Assembly: GCA_013822855.1 (NCBI GenBank)
Contig: PNLE01000008.1
Location: forward strand, 1-44,250
From: Planctomyces sp.
Lineage (GTDB): Bacteria > Planctomycetota > Planctomycetia > Planctomycetales > Planctomycetaceae
Length of the DNA stretch: 44,250 nucleotides
Direction of reading: 5' to 3'
Shown here piece by piece: positions 1-9,189 of the stretch (its first letter is position 1; every line of letters starts with the position of its first letter). The notes beneath the pieces were generated by a model that was given only the letters and a program-made list of their open reading frames with translations, was not told the DNA's origin and did not search any database. A program made the position numbers and the translations under genes.

Positions 1-1045
1 TCAAAAACAACGCGGCGGCACCGGTGTCGTCGAGTGCTTGCCGTCCGGCAGCCGCCAGAGTGACACAATTAGACGGCTCGGGGAGACGCCACTCAATCTC
101 TCCGGGAGATTGGGTATCAACGATTTCATCAAGCAGGATCATCCTCAGTTTTGGCTGTGAGGGGAGAGACACGAGGTCGACAATGTCACTGCCCTTCAGT
201 TTTTCCATCGGACGACGAAGAATTTGCGAGAATCGCTCATTCGCATATTGAATGCGGTTTCGGTCATCCAGCACCACGAGGCCGTCATGCATCCGCTCCA
301 CGAGCGAACGAAATTGTGTTTCACTGGATCGCAGCTGCCGCCATTGCGATCGAATCAGGTCATTGGCCGGTTTGAGCACCAGCCACGACAAGGCCGCCAT
401 GGCTGCGAGGGCACTCAACGTGAGAGTGAAGCTCAACACTCGAAGCCGACTGACCTGCTCGACAGCCACTTTCTGGAAGAGTTCGACAATCCGCTCCATC
501 TGTTCAATATACGAGGGCTCAGCGGCCAGCATCTGGATCGAGACGCCGGAGCGATCGGTGTCGACAGCCGGGATATGATCAGTGTCCAAGCGGTCTCGCT
601 CTGCGGCAATCCCATTCATGCTCCCGATGGCGACGGACTGGGCGGCCTTTTCCGCCGCCTGGGACAGAGCTTGGGAGTGAGGTTGAAGCTCGGCGAATGC
701 CGCATGGATTCTGAAATCCTTCGCAGGCGGCAACCCCAATTGAGTGTCGCCATGCAGAAGGCCCGCGTGGACAATCTTCCAGCGATCCAAGGAGTCTCGC
801 AATTCCCTTCGCCAATGTTCCGCCTGCGAAGGATCAAGGTCGATGGCCAAGGCGGCTTTGGTCATCCGCTGGCTGAGCATCCGCTGCCGGCCAGCGAGGT
901 TGATGACTGGCCCAAAGCCGTTGAGCCGAAAGAGCAAGGGTTGCAACAGGGCCTGGTCAACGAGCAGAAGTGAAGCGACGACCGCCAGGACGATGCTGTA
1001 TCGCCGCCCTAGGCCTTGAATCAGTTTTTCCGATTCCTGCGTCAT
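1..1045 (-). CDS. Membrane sensor protein (PilJ-type input plus PAS), C-terminus outside window
   Basis: The minus strand is open from an ATG at 1045-1043 to the window edge (348 codons), so the 3' part is missing. The protein begins with a short cytoplasmic tail and a transmembrane helix at about residues 16-39. At residues 49-61 the motif NLAGRQRMLSQRM follows, which is the hallmark of the periplasmic type IV pili methyl-accepting (PilJ N-terminal) sensor domain also found in NarX-like kinases. A second transmembrane helix lies at about 203-226, and a PAS domain starts near residue 243 (LVERMHDGLVVLDDRNRIQYAN). Known members of this architecture continue into a histidine kinase, or less often a GGDEF domain; which one applies here cannot be seen. 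It is transcribed away from the nitrate cluster, so a role in nitrate sensing is possible but is inference from position and from the NarX-like domain only. Confidence 0.8.
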   Translation of the reverse strand, partial: MTQESEKLIQGLGRRYSIVLAVVASLLLVDQALLQPLLFRLNGFGPVINLAGRQRMLSQRMTKAALAIDLDPSQAEHWRRELRDSLDRWKIVHAGLLHGDTQLGLPPAKDFRIHAAFAELQPHSQALSQAAEKAAQSVAIGSMNGIAAERDRLDTDHIPAVDTDRSGVSIQMLAAEPSYIEQMERIVELFQKVAVEQVSRLRVLSFTLTLSALAAMAALSWLVLKPANDLIRSQWRQLRSSETQFRSLVERMHDGLVVLDDRNRIQYANERFSQILRRPMEKLKGSDIVDLVSLPSQPKLRMILLDEIVDTQSPGEIEWRLPEPSNCVTLAAAGRQALDDTGAAALFL

Positions 1046-1610
1046 CAACCCATTTCTCTGAAAACAATCCCGCGTGCGTTTTCACGAGAGCGTGAATGGC
1101 GAACTCGCCGTCGGACGCATGCCAGTTTCGTGAATCGACCTTCCCACCAGGCTTTGCCTGGAGATCATCGATGAAAACTGCGTGCCGAAGATGCTGGGCA
1201 CCCATTCCTTGAGCTCTTGGTGACAGCTTTAGGCCCTTATCCGGGGGGAAAATCGGTCTTTGAAGTTCTCCGGAGACGGATGTTCTCCGCGACAAAACCA
1301 TGCAGTGATGCCTCAACGACTCGCACAACCCCCGGCTTCCACATGGTCTGGTTGGGGAATCGGCTTCGGGTAACCGAACAAATGGGGGGCCGCGCGTTCT
1401 TTGGAATCAAAGCTGCCTAGAGGTCGCCCGCCGCGTTATCTCCTCTCGACACGCTCTCTCAGAGACCAATCCGATGGGAGTGGGTCGACAGCGATTTCCA
1501 GCGGGTCATCCACCTGTCTTCCGCCCGGGGTGTTGCTCCTGGGGGAAGCGCGACAGTCGCTCGTCGTCACGGTGGAGGGGATGCTGTTCACGCCCGACAA
1601 GGTCCAGTCC
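1046..1610. promoter_or_regulatory. Divergent intergenic region with several small hairpins
   Basis: This 565-nt gap separates the divergent sensor gene and the nitrate transporter gene and should contain both promoters. No convincing protein is seen. It holds three compact inverted repeats: TTCACG/CGTGAA at 1081-1086/1091-1096, GGCGA/TCGCC at 1098-1102/1105-1109, and CCAGGC/GCCTGG with a TTT loop at 1147-1161. CGTGAAT also recurs directly at 1091 and 1129. These could be operators, a leader RNA or part of a dispersed repeat. I see no clear -35/-10 pair or sigma-54 site. Confidence 0.35.
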
Positions 1611-2987
1611 ATGACTGCCTCCGCCAAAGCGACATCGATCCGGCTGTGGGATTTCAAAACGCCGCCGATGCGTGCGTTCCACATGTCCTGGTTCGCCTTC
1701 TTCCTGTGCTTTTTCGCGTGGTTCGGCATCGCGCCGCTCATGCCGGTCGTCCGCGATGAAATGCACCTCACCAAGGATCAGGTCGGCTGGTGCATCATCG
1801 GCTCGGTCGCCATCACGGTCTTGGCAAGGCTCTATGTCGGCTGGCTGTGCGACCGGATCGGACCGAGGCTGGCGTACAGCGGGCTGTTGGTGCTCGCTTC
1901 GATCCCAGTGATGGGGATCGGCCTAGCCCACGACTTCACGACATTTTTAATGTTCCGCATCGCGATCGGCGCGATCGGTGCCTCGTTCGTCATCACGCAG
2001 TACCACACGTCGATCATGTTCGCGAAGAACTGCGTCGGCACGGCGAACGCCACCAGCGCGGGCTGGGGAAATCTTGGCGGCGGGGTGACGCAAATGGTCA
2101 TGCCGGCCCTCTTCGCGCTGCTCATGGTGACGCTGGGATTGTCGTCGGCAAGTTCATGGCGCGTCTGCATGCTGCTGGCCGGCGCGGTCTGCGCGATCAC
2201 GGGGGTGGCCTACTACTTCCTGACGCAGGACGCCCCCGAGGGGAATTTCGCCGCACTCCGCGCCGCGGGGAAAATGCCGCAGAAGTCGGCGGTGAAGGGG
2301 ACGTTCCAAGAGGCTTGCCGCGACTACCGCGTGTGGATCCTGTTCCTCGTCTATGGGGCCTGCTTCGGGATGGAACTGACGCTCGACAACATCGCCGCCC
2401 TCTATTTCATCGATTACTTCGAGGAGCTGAAAACCGCCGACCCAGTCTACGCCCTGGGCATCGCGGGGTTCGTCGCGGGGCTCTTTGGTTCGATGAACCT
2501 CTTCGCCCGCGCCTTGGGCGGGATCGCCTCGGACAGATGTGCGGCGAAGTGGGCCTTGTCGGGCCGCGTCCGCTGCCTGTTCGCGGTCATCCTGCTGGAA
2601 GGTCTGGCCCTCATGCTGTTCTCCCAGGCCCGGACGTTGCAGTTCGCCATCCCGTCGATGCTGCTGTTGGGTTTGTTCGTGAAGATGTCAAACGGCGCCA
2701 CTTACGCCGTCGTGCCATTCATCAACAAAAGGGCACTCGGTTCGGTCTCGGGAATCGTCGGGGCGGGTGGCAACGCGGCGGCTGTCGCGGCTGGCTTTCT
2801 CTTCAAAAGTTCGGTTGTTTCCTGGCCGATGGCCCTCTTCATTCTCGGGGTAATCGTGACGCTGGTGTCGGTCAGCGTGCTGGCGATCCGTTTCTCGCCG
2901 CAGATGGAAAGCGAAGAGGCCACCCATCCGAACCTGGCCGGTGGCGAGGCGTCCCCCGTCCTGCCAGCCGGTGTCCAAGCCGTGTGA
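1611..2987 (+). CDS. narK: Nitrate/nitrite transporter, MFS family (NarK/NasA type)
   Basis: A 458-residue integral membrane protein of the nitrate/nitrite porter branch of the major facilitator superfamily, probably importing nitrate for the downstream reductases. The first helix contains WFAFFLCFFAWFGIAPLMP. The loop after TM2 carries the MFS signature GWLCDRIGPRLAY. Two glycine-rich nitrate signature segments are visible: GWGNLGGGVTQ near residues 150-160 and GIVGAGGNAAA near 381-391. Arginines in ARLYVGW (TM2) and FARALGG (TM7/8 area) are candidates for the substrate-binding pair known in NarK. The length is normal for the family. I chose ATG 1611 because an AAGG lies 8 nt upstream. The frame stays open to ATG 1401, and ATG 1581 is possible but its purine stretch is too close. 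The next gene begins about 230 nt downstream, after a structured leader. Confidence 0.9.
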   Translation: MTASAKATSIRLWDFKTPPMRAFHMSWFAFFLCFFAWFGIAPLMPVVRDEMHLTKDQVGWCIIGSVAITVLARLYVGWLCDRIGPRLAYSGLLVLASIPVMGIGLAHDFTTFLMFRIAIGAIGASFVITQYHTSIMFAKNCVGTANATSAGWGNLGGGVTQMVMPALFALLMVTLGLSSASSWRVCMLLAGAVCAITGVAYYFLTQDAPEGNFAALRAAGKMPQKSAVKGTFQEACRDYRVWILFLVYGACFGMELTLDNIAALYFIDYFEELKTADPVYALGIAGFVAGLFGSMNLFARALGGIASDRCAAKWALSGRVRCLFAVILLEGLALMLFSQARTLQFAIPSMLLLGLFVKMSNGATYAVVPFINKRALGSVSGIVGAGGNAAAVAAGFLFKSSVVSWPMALFILGVIVTLVSVSVLAIRFSPQMESEEATHPNLAGGEASPVLPAGVQAV

Positions 2988-3079
2988 ACTTTAACGAAAT
3001 CAATCCTTGCTACTGGTGCAGGATCCCGTGATCGGAGCAGTCGCTCGCGCCGTTCATGGATCCCTCACCGGATCTCCCT

Positions 3080-3176
3080 CAGGGATGGCACGTCCCTGAT
3101 GTCTTCCGAAGGGCGTGGGCATTGTCTCATTGAGTTGAGAAGACCACGCCCTTCCGCAAAGCCTCCAGGGACGTGC
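3080..3176 (+). promoter_or_regulatory. Strongly structured leader with two mutually exclusive folds
   Basis: This non-coding stretch lies between the transporter and the Fe-S/membrane gene. Two perfect 11-bp stems are nested: GCACGTCCCTG (3088-3098) with CAGGGACGTGC (3166-3176), and GAAGGGCGTGG (3108-3118) with CCACGCCCTTC (3144-3154). A further small stem TCTCA/TGAGA (3125-3129/3136-3140) sits in the apical loop. In addition CAGGGA (3080-3085) can pair with TCCCTG (3093-3098), and this excludes the outer long stem. The fold could be a cis-acting RNA (attenuator or riboswitch-like) controlling nitrate reductase expression, or a palindromic repeat element inserted between genes. The pairing is directly visible. 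The role is inference. Confidence 0.55.
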
Positions 3177-3218
3177 AACCTGGCCTCGAATCAAACTCCA
3201 TTCAAGAGTCCTGTTCGT

Positions 3219-5003
3219 ATGAGCGACACGTTGCCAATCACGAAGCCTCTCAGCCTGCAGGATCTGCTGGAAGGCTTGGGACCTGCCTCCGTCCCGCCTT
3301 CGAGCGGCGAGCGGATGGTCCACCGTTTGCTGCAAGAACAGGGGAAGCTGTCGGCGGTCGAGCTCTTCGCAAAGGAGCATGACCTCAAGTCACGCAACAC
3401 CTGCGACGTGCCCGATCAAGCCCGCTATTACGCCAAGCTCTTGCCTGCGACGCCCGTGGGGCCTGGGCAGCAATATGGCTTCGAGGTCGATCTCGACCGC
3501 TGTTCGGGCTGCAAGGCCTGTGTGACGGCCTGCCACTCGCTCAACGGGTTGGATGACACCGAGACCTGGCGCGATGTCGGACTGCTCATCGGCGGGACCG
3601 AGACGCTCCCCGTGATGCAGCATGTCACCGCCGCCTGCCATCATTGTCTTGAACCCGCCTGCATGACCGCCTGCCCGGTGAACGCCTACGAGAAGGACAC
3701 CTTCACAGGCATCGTCCAGCATCTCGATGATCAATGCTTCGGCTGCCAATACTGCACTTTGGCGTGTCCCTACAACGTCCCCAAGTACCGCGCCGCCAAG
3801 GGGATCGTCCGCAAGTGCGACATGTGCTCGAGCCGGCTGAAGAAGGGGGAGGCGCCGGCATGCGTGCAGGCGTGTCCCCACGAGGCGATCGCCATCCGCA
3901 TTGTCGACGTGTCGCGGGTCATCGAGAACGCCGAGGCGGACCATTTCCTACCCGCCGCGCCGGAACCTTACATCACGCTGCCGACGACCACCTACAAGAC
4001 AACGCGGGTCTTTCCCCGCAACATGCTGCCGGCGGATTACTATTCGATCAGCCCGCAGCATCCCCATTGGCCATTGATCGTGATGCTGGTGCTGACGCAG
4101 CTCTCGGTCGGAGCGTTCGCGGCGGGCAGCCTGTTGGAGTGGGCGCTCGATCCGGCGCTCGCCGCCGCCTTCCGGCCGATCCATGCGACGGGGGCGCTGG
4201 TGTTGGGTCTGTTGGCGCTCGGGGCCAGCACGCTCCATCTGGGACGACCGCTCTACGCCTTCCGGGGGATCCTGGGATTCCGGCATTCGTGGCTCAGCCG
4301 GGAGATCGCCGCCTTCGGATTGTTCGCGGGGATGGCTGTTCCGTTCGCCGCTCTGTGCTGGGGGTTACCGCTGCTGGGAGCTTCGGAAAGCGCGTGGGTG
4401 AAGCTGGCCGTTGACTCCCTGCCGACTCTGTCGCTGAGTGTCGCGGGGGTGGGTCTGGTCGGTGTCTTCTGTTCGGTGATGATCTACGTCTTCACCCAGC
4501 GGGAACTCTGGTCGCTGGAGCGGACCTCGATCCGCTTCGGCCTCACGACGGCGATCCTGGGCGTGGCGACGATCTGGCTGTTGCTGTGGCTGGCCGTCGG
4601 CTTCCTGGGTGATGAGGCGTGGAACCGACTCGCCCAAAACTTGACCCGCCCCTTGGCCCAGGGGGTGATTGTCGCCACGACCCTCAAGCTGCTTTACGAC
4701 ATCTCCCTCCTGCGGCATCTGGCGACGTTCCGCAATTCATCGCTCAAGCGGTCGGCACTCTTGGTTGTCGGCCCGCTGAAAGGCTTTTCCATCGGACGGC
4801 TGGTGTTGGGGGTTATTGGCGGGATTGTGATCCCGGCGGCCTACGCCGCGATCCCCGCCCATGACCCGATCCAGTTCACGACGACATCGGCCGTCTTCGT
4901 GGGGTTGATGTGGGCCGCCTGCCTGGGGGGGGAACTGCTCGAGCGCTACCTGTTCTTCTCCGCCGTGTCGAACCCGCGCATGCCGGGAGGGGTGCGTCCA
5001 TGA
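3219..5003 (+). CDS. Fused four-cluster ferredoxin and DmsC-like membrane anchor subunit
   Basis: A 594-residue fusion of two subunits that are usually separate in complex iron-sulfur molybdoenzymes. Residues about 85-250 are a DmsB/NrfC-type ferredoxin with four cysteine clusters: [11 protein letters not shown] (C95, C98, C101, C105), [26 protein letters not shown], and CDMC...CVQACP. From about residue 285 to the end there are roughly eight hydrophobic helices of the DmsC type, which in known enzymes oxidise menaquinol. No Tat or Sec signal precedes the ferredoxin part, so the Fe-S domain should face the cytoplasm. The ATG at 3219 is chosen because family similarity begins soon after and the upstream codons from 3099 overlap the structured leader. 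The stop overlaps the start of the nitrate reductase gene (ATGA at 5000-5003), implying coupled translation and a shared complex. Electron transfer to that reductase is inferred. Confidence 0.88.
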   Translation: MSDTLPITKPLSLQDLLEGLGPASVPPSSGERMVHRLLQEQGKLSAVELFAKEHDLKSRNTCDVPDQARYYAKLLPATPVGPGQQYGFEVDLDRCSGCKACVTACHSLNGLDDTETWRDVGLLIGGTETLPVMQHVTAACHHCLEPACMTACPVNAYEKDTFTGIVQHLDDQCFGCQYCTLACPYNVPKYRAAKGIVRKCDMCSSRLKKGEAPACVQACPHEAIAIRIVDVSRVIENAEADHFLPAAPEPYITLPTTTYKTTRVFPRNMLPADYYSISPQHPHWPLIVMLVLTQLSVGAFAAGSLLEWALDPALAAAFRPIHATGALVLGLLALGASTLHLGRPLYAFRGILGFRHSWLSREIAAFGLFAGMAVPFAALCWGLPLLGASESAWVKLAVDSLPTLSLSVAGVGLVGVFCSVMIYVFTQRELWSLERTSIRFGLTTAILGVATIWLLLWLAVGFLGDEAWNRLAQNLTRPLAQGVIVATTLKLLYDISLLRHLATFRNSSLKRSALLVVGPLKGFSIGRLVLGVIGGIVIPAAYAAIPAHDPIQFTTTSAVFVGLMWAACLGGELLERYLFFSAVSNPRMPGGVRP

Positions 5004-7225
5004 GCTTGATCCCGGACAACGCCCTCACGCGGCCGCTGCTCAATCTGCTGCATCAGCGGGAAGGCCGCCTCACGCGTGAACTGCTGCAGGAACCGGGTGG
5101 CTTCGGATTGGGCCAGTTGCCGGAAAGCCAGGTTCCCGAAGCGACGACCGACATGGTCTGCGGCTTCTGCTCGACGGGTTGCGGCCTCAAGATCCATTTG
5201 AAGGACGGAGAGGCGATCGGCCTTTCGCCCACAACGTCGTATCCCGTGAACCTCGGCATGGCCTGCCCGAAGGGGTGGGAATCCCTGCGCGTTCTCGATG
5301 CTCCTGACCGCGCGACGACACCTCTGTATCGGGCCGAAAAGAACGGCCGGCTCGAACCCGTCGGTTGGGATGCGGCGCTGCGGCTATTCACGGGCCGCTT
5401 CAAACAGATTCAAGAAAAACACGGCCCCCACTCGGTCGCGTTCATCAGCACCGGGCAGATGCCGACGGAGGAGATGGCGATCTTGGGTGCGGTCGCCAAG
5501 TTCGGCATGGGTCTGAGGCACGGCGACGGCAACACGCGGCAGTGCATGGCCACCGCCGTCGTGGCCTACAAGGAGGCTTTCGGCTTCGACGCGCCCCCCT
5601 ACACCTACGCTGACTTCGAGGAATCGGACGCGCTGGTGTTCGTCGGCGGCAACCCCTGCATCGCCCATCCCATCATGTGGGAGCGCGTCATGCGGAACCG
5701 CCGCTCGCCCGAGATCATCGTCGTCGATCCCCGCGGCACCGAAACGACGATGTACGCCACCCAGCATCTCGCGCTCCGCCCCAAGTCCGACCAGACGCTG
5801 TTCTACGGAGTGGCCCGCATCCTGATCGAACACGGCTGGATCGACGAGTCGTTCGTCGTGCGGTCGACGGCGGGGTTCGAGGAGTTCGCCCGCTTCGTGG
5901 ACGACTACGGCCTCGCCCGCACCGCCTCCGAGACGGGTCTCGAGCCGGCCCAGATCGAACGCTTCGCCCGCACAATCCACGAGCGCGCGCGGGTTTCGTT
6001 CTGGTGGACGATGGGGGTCAACCAGAGTCATCAGGGGGTCCGCACCGCGGAATCGATCATCAACCTGGCGCTCATGACAGGGAACATCGGCAAGCCGGGG
6101 ACGGGGGCCAATTCGATCACGGGCCAGTGCAACGCGATGGGATCGCGGCTGTTCAGCAACACGACAAATCTCCTCGGCGGGCACGATTTCAAGAACGCCG
6201 AGCATCGAGAGAAGATCGCGGGCATCATGGGTATGGATGCCGCTGTGATCCCAACGGAGAATAGTTGGTCCTACCACGAAATCATGGAGGGAATTCTCAA
6301 GGAGAAAATCAAGGGGCTATGGATCGTCTGCACGAACACGGCCCATTCGTGGATCAACCAGAACCTGGCCCGCGAGATGCTTTCGCGGCTCGACTTCCTC
6401 GTCGTGCAGGACATGTACCACAGCACGGAGACGGCCCGGATGGCCGACCTCGTCCTCCCCGCCGCGGGTTGGGGCGAGAAAGAGGGGACGTTCATCAACT
6501 CCGAGCGGCGGATCGGCCGCGTCAAGAAGGTGCGTCGCGCTCCGGGCGAGGCGCTGGCCGACTTTAAGATTTTCCAGTTGGTCGCCAAGTATTGGGGCTG
6601 CGGCGAGCAGTTTCGACGCTGGTCTTCGCCCGAGGCGGTCTTCGATATCTTGAAGGAGTGCTCGCGCGGGACACCCTGCGACTTCACGGGGATTCCGGAC
6701 TATCGCTGGATCGAAGAGCAGGGGGGCGTGCAGTGGCCCTGCCAGGAAGGGATGACGGCCCCCGCACAGGAGCGGCGGCTCTTCGAGGATGGCCGTTTCC
6801 ATCATGCCGACGGTCGAGCCAAGTTCCTGTTCGAGGCGAGCCGCCCGATGACGGAATTGCCCAACGAGGCGTATCCCTTTCTGCTGCTCACGGGTCGCGG
6901 CAGCGCGTCGCAATGGCACACGCAGACCCGCACCGCCAAGTCGCCAGTCCTCAGGAAGCTGTATCCCGAGCAGCCGTTCGTCGAGATCAACCCGGCCGAC
7001 GCGCGGGCGCTCAAGATCGCCCCCAATGCGTGGGTCACCGTCGAGTCGCGACGGGGCCGCATGCGGGCCATGGCGCTCGTCACCCCGGCCGTACGACAAG
7101 GGCAGGTCTTCATCGCGATGCACTACGAGGGGACGAACCAACTGACCGACGCGGTCTTCGACCCCTACTCGAAACAGCCCTCGTACAAGGCCTGCGCCGT
7201 CAGCGTGAAGCCGCGAGCGGAGTGA
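5000..7225 (+). CDS. nasA: Assimilatory nitrate reductase, molybdopterin catalytic subunit
   Basis: A 741-residue molybdopterin oxidoreductase that reduces nitrate to nitrite. An N-terminal [4Fe-4S] site is formed by C54, C57, C61 (CGFCSTGC) and C89 (ACPKGW), followed by the molybdopterin-binding core. NasA/NapA-type signatures include the stretch around [10 protein letters not shown] and [19 protein letters not shown], then [16 protein letters not shown] and the C-terminal dinucleotide-binding domain with [17 protein letters not shown]. No twin-arginine signal is present, so the enzyme should be cytoplasmic, as for assimilatory enzymes. The C-terminal [2Fe-2S] BFD-like domain found in some NasA proteins is absent. 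Its start overlaps the stop of the fused Fe-S/membrane protein by four bases, and a nitrite reductase follows after 69 nt. Substrate assignment rests on family motifs plus the flanking nitrate transporter and nitrite reductase. Confidence 0.9.
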   Translation: MSLIPDNALTRPLLNLLHQREGRLTRELLQEPGGFGLGQLPESQVPEATTDMVCGFCSTGCGLKIHLKDGEAIGLSPTTSYPVNLGMACPKGWESLRVLDAPDRATTPLYRAEKNGRLEPVGWDAALRLFTGRFKQIQEKHGPHSVAFISTGQMPTEEMAILGAVAKFGMGLRHGDGNTRQCMATAVVAYKEAFGFDAPPYTYADFEESDALVFVGGNPCIAHPIMWERVMRNRRSPEIIVVDPRGTETTMYATQHLALRPKSDQTLFYGVARILIEHGWIDESFVVRSTAGFEEFARFVDDYGLARTASETGLEPAQIERFARTIHERARVSFWWTMGVNQSHQGVRTAESIINLALMTGNIGKPGTGANSITGQCNAMGSRLFSNTTNLLGGHDFKNAEHREKIAGIMGMDAAVIPTENSWSYHEIMEGILKEKIKGLWIVCTNTAHSWINQNLAREMLSRLDFLVVQDMYHSTETARMADLVLPAAGWGEKEGTFINSERRIGRVKKVRRAPGEALADFKIFQLVAKYWGCGEQFRRWSSPEAVFDILKECSRGTPCDFTGIPDYRWIEEQGGVQWPCQEGMTAPAQERRLFEDGRFHHADGRAKFLFEASRPMTELPNEAYPFLLLTGRGSASQWHTQTRTAKSPVLRKLYPEQPFVEINPADARALKIAPNAWVTVESRRGRMRAMALVTPAVRQGQVFIAMHYEGTNQLTDAVFDPYSKQPSYKACAVSVKPRAE

Positions 7226-7294
7226 ATCCGCGCCAGCCGGTGCCACCGTTTCCCAATTTGTTGAACCAATCCTACGAAATATTGGTGCCTCTCC

Positions 7295-9142
7295 ATGACC
7301 CCCACCAACGGCTTCACCGACAGCCAGAAGAGTTATCTGCAAGGATTCGCCTTGGGTGCCGACGTGGCCCGCAAGGTGCGGGGGTTGCCGGTGATCGCAG
7401 GAAGCGGGGGTGGCTGCACGGAAGCTCAGAGCGGCGCGGCGACGACGATCCAAATCGGGCCGCAGGGATCGCAGGCCGTGCCACCCGCCACAGGAAGGCA
7501 GCGGGAACTCGCCGCGCAAGACCGGCTCCTCGCACACGGCAAGAAGCTCTGCAACGAGGAGCAGGCGAAACGGGACAAGGATCCATTTTCTATTTGGCCG
7601 CAAATGCAGGCCGCCGCCGCCGAGGGAGTCTTTCCCAAAGGGACGGATGTCTTTCTGTGGAAGTTCCACGGACTGTTCCAAGTGGCCCCCGCGCAGGACT
7701 CGTTCATGTGTCGGTTGAGGATCGCGGGGGGCGAATTGAAGAGCTGGCAATTGCGGGGCGTCGCCGACCTGGCCGAGGCGCACGCGGGCCACTATCTAGA
7801 TGTCACGACGCGGGCCAACCTGCAACTTCGCGAGATCCCGGCCGACAAAGGCTGCGCGGTCCACATGGGACTTGTCGAGCTGGGACTCGCCAACAAGGGG
7901 TCGGGGGCCGACAACATCCGCAATGTCACGTCGTCAGCGACGGCGGGCTTCGATGCGGTCGAACTGATCGACACGCTCCCTTACGCGAAAGCGATGCACC
8001 ACCACATCCTCAACGACCGCGAATGCTACGGCCTGCCACGCAAGTTCAACATCAGCTTCGATGGAGGAGGACGCATTGCGACCCTCGAAGACACCAACGA
8101 CATCGGCTTCCAGGCGGTGCGGATCTCCGAAGAGAACGCGACGAACGCCTGCCCCGCCGGTGTTTATCTTCGATTGACGCTCGGCGGCATCACGGGGCAC
8201 CGCGATTTCGCCCGCGATACCGGCATCCTCGTCAAGCCAAATGAGAGCGTGGATGTCGCTTCGGCGATCGTGAAAGTCTTCGTCGATCACGGGGACCGTA
8301 CCGACCGCAAGAAGGCCCGGCTCAAGTATCTGCTCGACGAGTGGGGATTCACAAAGTTCATCGAACATGTCGAGCGGGAACTGGGCAGGCCGCTGCTTCA
8401 TGTGCCCGCCGATCGTTGTGAAACGGCGTCGCCCGTCGACCGCTGGGCGCATGTTGGATTTCATCCCCAACGGCAGGAGGATCGTCATTACTGCGGCGTC
8501 GTATTGCCCGTGGGTCGCCTCACCTGCGACCAGGCGCGTGGATTGGCCAGGATTTCAGAAACTTACGGATCGGGACGCATCCGTCTGACGGTCTGGCAGA
8601 ACCTGCTCATCCCGGACATCGCCACCGCTGACATTTCCGCCGTTCAACAGGAAATTGAAAACCTGGGGTTGGAGTGGCGGGCCACGTCTGTCCGGAGTGG
8701 GTTGGTCGCCTGCACGGGGAGCGCGGGATGCAAGTTCGCCGCCGCCGACACCAAGCGGCACGCGCTGCTGCTGGCGGATCATCTCGACGAACGGTTGGAA
8801 CTCGACGTGCCGGTCAACATCCACTTCACCGGCTGCCACCACAGTTGCGCCCAGCACTACATCGGCGACATCGGCTTTCGCGGCACGAAGGTCGAAGTCG
8901 ACGACGACATGGTCGACGGCTACGAGATCGTCGTCGGCGGCGGCTACGCCGACCAGCAGGCGATCGGCCGCCAACTCTTTCCCCAGGTTCCGTTCTCGGA
9001 AGTTCCCCGGCTCGTCGAGCGGCTCCTCGGCTTCTATGTCGATACCCGGGAAGAGTGCGAACCGTTCTCAAAATTCATCAGCCGGCAATCGATCGAGCGG
9101 CTGCGGGAAGTGACAGAATTCAATCCAGTGCTGGTTCCATAA
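7295..9142 (+). CDS. nirA: Ferredoxin-type nitrite reductase (siroheme/[4Fe-4S])
   Basis: A 615-residue member of the nitrite/sulfite reductase family, predicted to reduce nitrite to ammonium with six electrons. Two ferredoxin-like half domains precede the siroheme-binding regions. The [4Fe-4S]-siroheme ligands are C473 and C479 (CTGSAGC) and C514 and C518 (TGCHHSC, followed by [10 protein letters not shown]). The context, with nitrate transporter and nitrate reductase upstream, favours nitrite over sulfite as substrate. It is longer than cyanobacterial NirA. An N-terminal segment of about 110 residues contains F-x3-QK-x-YL-x-GF-x2-G at residues 7-21, which recurs in the next gene's product. 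The ATG at 7295 has no clear ribosome binding site, but the conserved N-terminal motif supports it. Electrons may come from a ferredoxin or from the neighbouring flavoprotein. Confidence 0.87.
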   Translation: MTPTNGFTDSQKSYLQGFALGADVARKVRGLPVIAGSGGGCTEAQSGAATTIQIGPQGSQAVPPATGRQRELAAQDRLLAHGKKLCNEEQAKRDKDPFSIWPQMQAAAAEGVFPKGTDVFLWKFHGLFQVAPAQDSFMCRLRIAGGELKSWQLRGVADLAEAHAGHYLDVTTRANLQLREIPADKGCAVHMGLVELGLANKGSGADNIRNVTSSATAGFDAVELIDTLPYAKAMHHHILNDRECYGLPRKFNISFDGGGRIATLEDTNDIGFQAVRISEENATNACPAGVYLRLTLGGITGHRDFARDTGILVKPNESVDVASAIVKVFVDHGDRTDRKKARLKYLLDEWGFTKFIEHVERELGRPLLHVPADRCETASPVDRWAHVGFHPQRQEDRHYCGVVLPVGRLTCDQARGLARISETYGSGRIRLTVWQNLLIPDIATADISAVQQEIENLGLEWRATSVRSGLVACTGSAGCKFAAADTKRHALLLADHLDERLELDVPVNIHFTGCHHSCAQHYIGDIGFRGTKVEVDDDMVDGYEIVVGGGYADQQAIGRQLFPQVPFSEVPRLVERLLGFYVDTREECEPFSKFISRQSIERLREVTEFNPVLVP

Positions 9143-9189
9143 ACAGTTATTTGCCGACCAGTATCCCCACATCTTTGGGAGTCCCAGAT

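Noticed and set aside
224-973. 249-codon open frame on the plus strand
   Set aside because: The opposite strand encodes the PilJ/PAS sensor with transmembrane helices and clear motifs.
1147-1161. Hairpin considered as an ANTAR (NasR-type) antitermination target
   Set aside because: ANTAR targets are two hairpins with hexaloops having conserved A1 and G4; this one has a three-base loop and no partner of that kind.
5384-6277. 297-codon open frame on the minus strand
   Set aside because: It is antisense to the conserved core of nasA, whose molybdopterin motifs are unmistakable.
6317-7792. 491-codon open frame on the minus strand
   Set aside because: It lies antisense to nasA and nirA, has no recognisable motif, and arises from GC-rich third positions of the real genes.
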